In this document: one piece after another, positions 35,298-41,770 of the stretch
How the letters are laid out: each line of letters starts with the position of its first letter
Numbering within the stretch: position 1 is the stretch's first letter
Source: an uncultured Porphyromonadaceae bacterium
Lineage (GTDB): Bacteria > Bacteroidota > Bacteroidia > Bacteroidales > Muribaculaceae
Assembly: GCA_947175645.1 (NCBI GenBank)
Contig: CAMWNP010000024.1
Location: forward strand, 1-41,770
Direction: 5' to 3'
DNA: 41,770 bases
The notes under the pieces: model-generated
Seen by the model: the letters and a program-made list of their open reading frames with translations, nothing else
Databases searched by the model: none
Told to the model about the DNA's origin: nothing
Made by a program: the position numbers and the translations under genes

Positions 35298-37205
35298 TTA
35301 TATCATTTCCTGCAGTTCGCCTGATACGCGGACCACGGTTTTAAGTTCTTTGATAAGTTCTGCCCGCCAGCGACGTCCTATGAGCCACAAGGGTAGTCCC
35401 ACAGGGAAGAGTGCCATTGCTATGATTCCGGTCCACCGTAGGGGCGTGGTGTTGTAAAGCCAGAGATTGCGGAGTATGGGATAAGCGCTCAGTTTGTTCA
35501 CCAGAAGTTTGTTGCGGTGGTTTGACAGATAATCCGTGACCCCGTCCACACCTTCCTGGAGAGTGCCGAGGCTGAGCCGGTCAAACCCGTGAAGGAAAAA
35601 GTCTGAGTAGGACTGTCGCGGGTTTCCGCATGCACGGATATATTCCTCGGTCTGTCTGATAAGTATTTGCAACATCTCCCTTGCCACGGCAGGTGACACA
35701 TCCTCCATGGCAACCTCCTTGTATTCCACGTGGCGGATCTGCTGCAGGCCTAACCGGTGCTGAAGGAATATCCGCCATGCGTCAATGTTGAACACTGCCG
35801 AGTCGTTGATTGCCTTATAGGTAAGGAACACACCTAACGGAAGCAGAACGGCAGTGCTTAGCCACATTCCCTGCCATACTGCCCAGTGTCCGTCGCGCGC
35901 AAGTTTGTAGCCCGTGTTGTCAATGATGTAGTACACTATGAACAGTAGCACGGATATTACCAGTGGCGCCCCCAGACCACCCTTGCGGATGATGGCACCC
36001 AACGGTGCCCCTATGAAGAAGAAGATGATGCAGGCTATGGAGAGTGTGAACTTTTTCTGAAGTTCTATGGCATGACGCCGTATGGTTTTGTTGTCATCCG
36101 CTGCCAGAAGGGCGGAGTACTCGAACTCCTGCTTCATGCGCCGTGCCTTGCTGAGGGCCTGTGAGTAAATGTTTCTGGTGCGTCCAGGTTCGGTATTGGC
36201 GAAAAGTGTGTCAAGATTGAGCACTTCAGCCATCTGCACCTCATGACGGAAAACCGTGTCGGGCTTGCTGTTGCGGTAAACCACCCTGTACTTGGGCTGG
36301 TTGAAGAACGGATATTCCATCAGTTCACGGCCGTGAACCCTCCCCACGCTGTCCACGCGTGCGCTGACTGAGTCGATGGTGTGGTTCAGTTCGGTTATGT
36401 TCTTTCCCACATACTGGTTGCGCATGTTGCTCTCGTCCATGCGGTTGAAGTTATTGTCAAACAGCATCAGAAGTTCCTTCATGGAGAAGGATTCACGGCG
36501 ATAGGGTACATTACCTCGGCCGTTCCCCTGTCCACGCAGGTTCTCGAACTGCTCTCCGTTGTATAGCCGCACAACAAGATATCGCTTGTCCTCAGTAACG
36601 GAAATACGCCCGGAGTCAGCAAGGATTATGCGCATCTGGTCAATGTCAGCGCCCGCTGACATATCGTAAATCATAACCCCGTAGAGCATTCCGGTCTCAC
36701 GGTTCTTGCTGTCAATATAGATGTTTCGTCCCGGAATCTGGTCGTTGAACACCCCTTCGGTAATCTCCAGTTCGGGCGATTTCTGCTTCATGGAAAGAAG
36801 CAGGGTATACATCTTTGACTGGGCCACCGGCAACACATTGTTTTGGAAAAAGAACGCACCGGTTGCAACCAGTATCATCAGCGCTATCAACGGTCGCATG
36901 GTTTTCAGAAGCGATATTCCTGACGCCTTCATGGCCATCAGTTCAAACCGTTCTCCCAGATTTCCGAATGTCATCAGCGAGGCCAGCAGTATGGCCAGCG
37001 GTAGTGCCATAGGAACCATGGTAAGCGCCGCATACCAGAACAGTTCCACGATTACTGACATCTCAAGTCCCTTCCCCACCAGATCGTCGATGTAGCGCCA
37101 GAGGAACTGCATCAGAACTATGAACAGACAGATGAAAAACGTCATAAGGAACAGAGGTATGTAACTCTGCAGCATAAACAGATATAGACGTTTGATTCTG
37201 AACAT
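35298..37205 (-). CDS. LptF/LptG-family permease (YjgP/YjgQ)
   Basis: A 635-residue inner-membrane protein. N-terminal helices begin with [33 protein letters not shown], with [35 protein letters not shown], the conserved LptF/G coupling region, around residues 75-100. A large periplasmic beta-jellyroll follows, then C-terminal helices ([18 protein letters not shown]). It would pair with LptB to extract LPS from the inner membrane. It is much longer than E. coli LptF/LptG (~360) because of an extended periplasmic part and an extra C-terminal region of about 150 residues ending in two further hydrophobic segments. First gene after a strong promoter. Confidence 0.9.
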   Translation of the reverse strand: MFRIKRLYLFMLQSYIPLFLMTFFICLFIVLMQFLWRYIDDLVGKGLEMSVIVELFWYAALTMVPMALPLAILLASLMTFGNLGERFELMAMKASGISLLKTMRPLIALMILVATGAFFFQNNVLPVAQSKMYTLLLSMKQKSPELEITEGVFNDQIPGRNIYIDSKNRETGMLYGVMIYDMSAGADIDQMRIILADSGRISVTEDKRYLVVRLYNGEQFENLRGQGNGRGNVPYRRESFSMKELLMLFDNNFNRMDESNMRNQYVGKNITELNHTIDSVSARVDSVGRVHGRELMEYPFFNQPKYRVVYRNSKPDTVFRHEVQMAEVLNLDTLFANTEPGRTRNIYSQALSKARRMKQEFEYSALLAADDNKTIRRHAIELQKKFTLSIACIIFFFIGAPLGAIIRKGGLGAPLVISVLLFIVYYIIDNTGYKLARDGHWAVWQGMWLSTAVLLPLGVFLTYKAINDSAVFNIDAWRIFLQHRLGLQQIRHVEYKEVAMEDVSPAVAREMLQILIRQTEEYIRACGNPRQSYSDFFLHGFDRLSLGTLQEGVDGVTDYLSNHRNKLLVNKLSAYPILRNLWLYNTTPLRWTGIIAMALFPVGLPLWLIGRRWRAELIKELKTVVRVSGELQEMI

Positions 37206-37230
37206 TGACGGTCCTGGTTTTTATATTGTG

Positions 37231-37262
37231 CAAAGTTACTATTTTTTTCAAAATCTCACAAA
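37231..37262 (-). promoter_or_regulatory. Promoter of the lptF/G-ribBA-efflux operon
   Basis: On the minus strand TTTG (plus 37259-37262) and TAACTTTG (plus 37231-37238) are 20 nt apart, matching the Bacteroidetes consensus at both elements. The predicted start is near 37224-37227, about 20 nt before the first ATG (37205). It is the only convincing promoter seen for the ten kilobases downstream. Confidence 0.7.
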
Positions 37263-37319
37263 TCCATTTACGCCGGCTGTTGTGATTCCGCTTCTGAAGC
37301 ATCCTCCCTTTCATACATA

Positions 37320-37365
37320 TACATCAGGAGGGTGAACCATGTAAATGGAACACCCTCCTGATGTA
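37320..37365 (-). terminator. Terminator downstream of the GH31 gene
   Basis: ACATCAGGAGGGTG (37321-37334) pairs perfectly with CACCCTCCTGATGT (37351-37364), with one further T-A pair, over a 16-nt loop. It lies 17 bp after the GH31 stop on the minus strand. The following bases are not a strong T-run, so efficiency is uncertain. Confidence 0.6.
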
Positions 37366-37381
37366 ATATCAGAACTATCGC

Positions 37382-40300
37382 TTACTCGCTGACCGCGAAT
37401 TTGACAGTCTTGGATGCTGTATTGCCGCAGGAATCGCAGCCGCTCAGTCGGGCAACGTAAATGCCTGAACGGAGCATCGGTTCAACCTGTGCCGCATAAC
37501 CGTCGGCGGAAAGATTTGTGTAGCAGGCTGAAAGCACTCCGGTGGATGAGAATATCTCCAGTTGGAGTCCCGTCATACCTTCCGGTGCGGAGTAGGTGAT
37601 TATGCCGTCGTTTGCGGCGGTGAGCATAAGCGAACCGTCGGCGAGAGGTGATTCAACCCCTGTGACCACATCGCGGTTCCCGAACTGAACGGTGTAGTGG
37701 GTCTGCGCGGAAGCCTGGGGTATTCTTATGTACAGTTTGTTGTTCGCAGTGTCGTGATGATACATCGGACCGTCGGCGTTCTTGACCTCATCTTCATTTG
37801 CCGCCGCAAGGAACGGAGTGGAAACATTTGTATCCTTGAGGCCGATACCCGTATGTCGTGATGCCGGTGACTGCTCGGCCTGGGTGGCGTGAAGCCTGAT
37901 CATGGATTGTGGCAGTGCGCCTCCCTCGTGAGTCATCTTGAAGTCGTGGATACGGATGTGTATGTCACGTGTCGGTGCCATTCCGGCCCAGCCGTTACCT
38001 TCCGTTGTGACTGACAGCATCAGGTTGTCGTCGGCGAAATACGAACTGAGGTTCAGAAGCAGGTATTTGCCGTCTCTTATGGCATTGACATCGGAGTGGT
38101 CATCTTCGTAATAGATACTGCCGGGGAGGGCTTCGCTTTTTGGTGCGAAGTGGTCAATAGTGATTCTGTCAGTGGCGATTTCCGCTGTGGAAGTGTATGT
38201 TTCCTGAGTATAGCGGGGCACGAACGAACCGCGGCGCATGAAGTGGGGGAGAACATCCGCCGGAGCGTTATAATTGGTAGTGGTGTGACCTTCGTAAACG
38301 GTTGTGAAATCATTCATGTCAAGCCAGTCTCCCTCAGGGAAGGTTATGTTCTTGCGGCTGCTGCTGTCAAGTACGGGTGCTACGAAAACATCCGGTCCCC
38401 AGAGATAGGCGCCGATTTCGTTTTTGAGGACTCCCTTGTTTTCATCCGCGAAGTTGGCCGGACGGGCTATAGGTGTGCCGAAGCGGGTGTAGGCGTATGA
38501 CTGAGAGTAGGTGTAGGGGAGGTAGACGTAGCGCAGGTTCATGGCATCACGTACGTCATTGCGTACACCGTCGTATGCCGTCTGCCAGACCTCGGGAGCG
38601 GTGGCGGAGTGAGTGCGCATAGAGGGGTAGAACACCCCTAATTGAACCCAGCGGCGATAGAGATCGGCATCAGTGCCGTAAGCGGTGAACCCGCCTATGT
38701 CCGAACCTAAGTAACCTACACCTGACATTGACGCGCTGATCAGCGAGGGTACCTGGGCGGCCAGTCCACCCCACGACCGGGCTATATCGCCGGTCCAGGG
38801 GAACGTGTTCAGGCGTTGCATTCCGGCAGTACCGGCGCGGGGCATCAGAATGAAGCGTGACTCCGGACTCTGCTCCTTCATCGCTTCGTATGCTATCTCT
38901 GTCCATAGATTGCCGTATTCGTTGTGGACCTGCTGGAATGAGCCCTCCTCGTAGGTACTTTCTGCATCGTGGCGTTCGGGTTCTCCCAGGTCAAGCCACC
39001 AACTTTCAATACCCTCGGCAGTACGTTTCTTGTATAGATCCTTGAACCAGTCACGGGCGCCTTGCTTGGTGACATCAAGCAACCCAACCTTGTCGCTTTG
39101 GAGCCATCCCATTCCTGATACATCATCATCCGAGAAATAACCGTTCTCCTTCAGATAATCGTAATTATATGAATTGCTTGTGAAGAAAGGTTCGGTGATG
39201 GCCAGGGTATGCACGTTCTGGTCGCGGAAATTCTTCATCATCCCCACAGGATCGGGATAGGCCGATCTCTCCCAGTCGATGCGGCCCATTCGCGCAGTTC
39301 CGGTGCCGAGGAATGACCCTGTCTGCCAGTGGATGTCAAACACTATTCCGTCAATGGGTATGTTGACAGCCTTTGTCTTGGCTATGGTCTCTTCTGCCTC
39401 GGTGCGAGTGGCGAAACTGAATTTTGAGGTGATGTAACCCAGTGCCCAATAGGGAGGGAGTTCCTGACGTCCGGTCAGACCGGTGTAGTTCTGCATCACT
39501 TTCTCCATGCTTCCACCCCCGATAAAATAGTAAGCGATGGGATTCAGACTTTTGCTATGGTATGTTGATCCGTTGGCCGTGGGGCGTATGGTGGCATCCT
39601 TGTAGTGGTCATCGAAATATACCCCGTAACCTTCTGTTGACACGTAGAAGGGTATGCAGATGTTGCGTGCCAGAGAACCTCCCTGGGCCCATCCGCCTTG
39701 CTGGTTATTGTTCATCACCATCTGGTTACCCTCCCAGTTGATGAGGTTGCCGTTGTAGCCGCCTCCGTAGAATCCGGTGTCGCCCATCGGTGCGAAACTT
39801 ACTGAAACGTTTCCCTGCCTGTTGATCAGACCGCCTGATTCAACCAGTGTCGCCACATCTTCTCCAGGATTGTAGAATGAAACCAGAGAGGTGGCTTTTT
39901 CTACAACAGCCTTTACGCCGTCCGTAACTGACAGGATTACTTCGTTGTCATCTTCGGTGATGCTGAATGATGCTCCCGATATGCCGTATGATGCTTTGGT
40001 GGCATCATCGATTACTGATATTGAACGGCGCTCGCTGTCAGTAATGGCGTTGTTACGCAGGGTAAACACCTTTATGATATTGTCAGACCAGGGGGTCAGG
40101 AACAGGCGGCCGTTCTCTGAGGTGAATACCACTGTTCCGTCATCTTCCGTTGACCATTCTGAAACTGCTCCAAGACCTTCTCCTACAGGCGCAGTAACGG
40201 CGAGGTTGATGAACTGGTCTTCATCATGCTGCTTGATGTTACCCTCCTTATCGCGCAGAATAAGGGCTATTCTGTCGTATGAATTGCCGGGATCGCAGCC

Positions 40301-41566
40301 ATACCAACTTACGATGTTGGGGGTGAACTCAACATAATATAAGTCAGGATTGGAGTCGGAGCGACTCATCTTGTATGCTGTCTTCCAATCGCCTAAGTAT
40401 TGCCCTTCCCATTGTGACTTGTCTGCTCCTTGTTGAATCAGACCGGTGTAGATATAGATATCATCAACTTCCCTCAGCAGTGAGGAGGAATTATATGCGC
40501 GGTTGAAATAGAGGATAGCCTTGTCATTCTGTGACGGAGCGGAAGGTGAAAGCCAGTACTCCGCTTCCGGAAGGGTTTCGTTGGGATTATACTCATCCTT
40601 CGGTCCCTTATCGCCTGAAACAGTGTAGACATGACCGTTGACAAGGGGATAACGCGGGGTAAGATCCTTGCGCTCGCCACCGACAAGGGTATAGAACTGA
40701 CAGTGCATGTGCTGGTTCTCAGGGGCGGTGAACTCATAGTCGAAGATGGTGCTGTTGAGGAACGACTGCATCGTACCTTCTATCGCAGGGTCAATCTCCG
40801 TTATGAGGACTCTTACGTTTTCCCACCCGACATTGTTGTGGAACGAAATCTTCCAGGTTATGTCATCACCCGGTTCGTCAGGTTGTGAATTGTATTCGGT
40901 CCAGTCGGGTGTCGAGCCGGTATAATGGAGAATCATTGACGTGCCGTTGATGTTCAGCCCCGGCTGTTTGTCAACGGGATAGCGGTTGGCGGGAGTGTCG
41001 TTGCTGCAGAAAATCACCTGACAGTTGGGGAGGAACTCCTCCGGTATGTCATAATACCAGTAGCCGGTCTGGGAGTCGAATGTCATCGCTTCGCCGGGCC
41101 ACGTTGCGTTACTGTGGGTGTCGCTGTCATAGACGTAGGCATACATGGAGGTCCAGTCAGCCGGAACATCCAGATATGCGGTCACCGGGTGAGTAGGGTC
41201 TACCTCAACAGGCGCAAGATACTCCTCGAGGGTGCGTCCGGTGTCACCTGCCATGTTGAACACGTGGTATTCGTCTCCTATTGTAAAATCATCGGTTTGA
41301 TCTGTATTATTGCCATCGTTGAAAATAAGATTGACATAATCGCCGATGTCAAATTTCCAGATATTGTTATGCTCCGTGGGCTGCATCTCCGTGCCCGGCC
41401 ACGCAGGAACCACGGAAGTGTCACTTCCATCGGTCCAGTAATAAATGTGGGGCGTTGCCCAATTGCTTGAGGAATTGTCCCAGTAGACAACTTTTGACGA
41501 TGCCGGGGACACACTAAAAATTAAGGCGGTTAAAAAAAGTAAGAATGAATGAAATACGGATTTCAT
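37382..41566 (-). CDS. Large secreted GH31 alpha-glucosidase-type enzyme with starch-binding-like modules
   Basis: 1394 residues from the ATG at 41566, which gives a good signal peptide (MKSVFHSFLLFLTALIFSVSPASS). An ATG at 41659 is possible but lies upstream of a candidate promoter. Residues ~25-105 and ~120-210 look like CBM26-type starch-binding modules (VVYWDNSS..W, AWPG, VNLIFNDGNN; TWPGEAM, QVIFCSND), and a third related beta module follows to ~310. The GH31 beta-sandwich and barrel carry nucleophile D859 (WWLDLGEPE) and acid/base D927 (PWTGD), 68 residues apart, usual for GH31. The C terminus ends in a sorting-like beta domain (LEIFSSTGVL ... SGIYVARLSG). Likely cell-surface alpha-glucan processing; substrate linkage unknown. 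Confidence 0.93.
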   Translation of the reverse strand: MKSVFHSFLLFLTALIFSVSPASSKVVYWDNSSSNWATPHIYYWTDGSDTSVVPAWPGTEMQPTEHNNIWKFDIGDYVNLIFNDGNNTDQTDDFTIGDEYHVFNMAGDTGRTLEEYLAPVEVDPTHPVTAYLDVPADWTSMYAYVYDSDTHSNATWPGEAMTFDSQTGYWYYDIPEEFLPNCQVIFCSNDTPANRYPVDKQPGLNINGTSMILHYTGSTPDWTEYNSQPDEPGDDITWKISFHNNVGWENVRVLITEIDPAIEGTMQSFLNSTIFDYEFTAPENQHMHCQFYTLVGGERKDLTPRYPLVNGHVYTVSGDKGPKDEYNPNETLPEAEYWLSPSAPSQNDKAILYFNRAYNSSSLLREVDDIYIYTGLIQQGADKSQWEGQYLGDWKTAYKMSRSDSNPDLYYVEFTPNIVSWYGCDPGNSYDRIALILRDKEGNIKQHDEDQFINLAVTAPVGEGLGAVSEWSTEDDGTVVFTSENGRLFLTPWSDNIIKVFTLRNNAITDSERRSISVIDDATKASYGISGASFSITEDDNEVILSVTDGVKAVVEKATSLVSFYNPGEDVATLVESGGLINRQGNVSVSFAPMGDTGFYGGGYNGNLINWEGNQMVMNNNQQGGWAQGGSLARNICIPFYVSTEGYGVYFDDHYKDATIRPTANGSTYHSKSLNPIAYYFIGGGSMEKVMQNYTGLTGRQELPPYWALGYITSKFSFATRTEAEETIAKTKAVNIPIDGIVFDIHWQTGSFLGTGTARMGRIDWERSAYPDPVGMMKNFRDQNVHTLAITEPFFTSNSYNYDYLKENGYFSDDDVSGMGWLQSDKVGLLDVTKQGARDWFKDLYKKRTAEGIESWWLDLGEPERHDAESTYEEGSFQQVHNEYGNLWTEIAYEAMKEQSPESRFILMPRAGTAGMQRLNTFPWTGDIARSWGGLAAQVPSLISASMSGVGYLGSDIGGFTAYGTDADLYRRWVQLGVFYPSMRTHSATAPEVWQTAYDGVRNDVRDAMNLRYVYLPYTYSQSYAYTRFGTPIARPANFADENKGVLKNEIGAYLWGPDVFVAPVLDSSSRKNITFPEGDWLDMNDFTTVYEGHTTTNYNAPADVLPHFMRRGSFVPRYTQETYTSTAEIATDRITIDHFAPKSEALPGSIYYEDDHSDVNAIRDGKYLLLNLSSYFADDNLMLSVTTEGNGWAGMAPTRDIHIRIHDFKMTHEGGALPQSMIRLHATQAEQSPASRHTGIGLKDTNVSTPFLAAANEDEVKNADGPMYHHDTANNKLYIRIPQASAQTHYTVQFGNRDVVTGVESPLADGSLMLTAANDGIITYSAPEGMTGLQLEIFSSTGVLSACYTNLSADGYAAQVEPMLRSGIYVARLSGCDSCGNTASKTVKFAVSE

Positions 41567-41623
41567 GGCTTGTGAACAAGGTTTACAATCAGATGTGAGA
41601 AATATGAATAATGATATGCTCTG

Positions 41624-41631
41624 CAAAATTA
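41624..41631 (-). promoter_or_regulatory. Candidate -7 box for the GH31 gene
   Basis: TAATTTTG on the minus strand, 57 nt before the ATG at 41566. No convincing TTG lies 19-21 nt upstream. Confidence 0.35.
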
Positions 41632-41741
41632 ATAAAAAAAGTGATATTTTCCTTAACATCCCGGAAATAAAATTTATAGACCCGGTTCCCCAATATTTGT
41701 TAATGCTGAGGCCGTATATCGCCGAGAGATTTTTGGCTTGT

Positions 41742-41770
41742 GATGAAGGAGCGTAGCCGTAGTTACGTGA
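41742..41770. repeat. Palindromic dispersed repeat, copy 2 (cut by window edge)
   Basis: GGAGCGTAGCCGTAGTTACG contains the inverted pair CGTA/TACG and aligns with the core of the copy at 12333-12357. It runs into the right edge of the window, so its full extent is not visible. Confidence 0.4.

Noticed and set aside
41567-41659. 31-residue upstream start of the GH31 gene
   Set aside because: The ATG at 41659 lies upstream of a TAATTTTG box and would put a second hydrophobic stretch ahead of a complete signal peptide; kept as an alternative only.
1-41770. tRNA, rRNA or CRISPR loci
   Set aside because: Reading through all intergenic stretches showed no cloverleaf with CCA-type end, rRNA-like sequence or regular repeat-spacer pattern.

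Overview
The window looks like chromosomal DNA of a gut-type Bacteroidales, probably a Muribaculaceae-like organism. This is inferred, not searched. The evidence is: a purH-mreBCD-mrdA-rodA cluster; a PPi-dependent phosphofructokinase; fused RibBA; lax Bacteroidetes lipoboxes; C-terminal tails resembling type IX sorting domains; near-absence of Shine-Dalgarno sites; and repeated Bacteroidetes-type promoter boxes (TAnnTTTG, best cases with TTG/TTTG 19-20 nt upstream).

Region 1 (1-3740, +): a secreted-protease neighbourhood. It holds the 3' part of a C10 (streptopain-family) cysteine peptidase, a lipoprotein serpin, a 156-bp element with 18-bp perfect inverted terminal repeats, and a secreted protein of unknown function, closed by a strong hairpin. 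Region 2 (3850-12280, +): a promoter precedes purH, then the rod-shape/elongasome set mreB, mreC, mreD, mrdA (PBP2) and rodA, packed with overlaps. Three small envelope genes follow (YtxH, holin-superfamily-III-like, unknown), ending at a 17-bp hairpin and a palindromic dispersed repeat. Region 3 (12423-16897, -): valS and pfp, separated by a terminator.

Region 4 (16949-18873, -): an AT-rich island with an orphan two-helix membrane protein and a toxin-antitoxin pair. The antitoxin has an MqsA-like HTH followed by a SocA/Panacea (DUF4065) domain. The toxin gene appears to be transcribed as a leaderless mRNA. Region 5 (19025-21705, -): ettA, def and ruvX, a translation/housekeeping operon. Region 6 (21817-24640, +): a low-molecular-weight protein tyrosine phosphatase, with a possible leaderless upstream ORF, and a secreted GH20 beta-hexosaminidase. 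These converge on a formate/nitrite-family channel (-).

Region 7 (37262 down to 25517, -): one long apparent transcription unit. It starts at a good promoter and runs lptF/G-type permease, ribBA, a His-rich secreted protein, a three-gene heavy-metal RND efflux system with a His-rich adaptor lipoprotein, a DUF4377-like lipoprotein and a secreted M3 metallopeptidase, ending at a terminator. The efflux genes have no visible regulator or promoter of their own. Region 8 (37320-41631, -): a very large secreted GH31 alpha-glucosidase-type enzyme with about three N-terminal starch-binding-like modules and a sorting-like tail.

No rRNA, tRNA, CRISPR array, complete insertion sequence or prophage was recognised.
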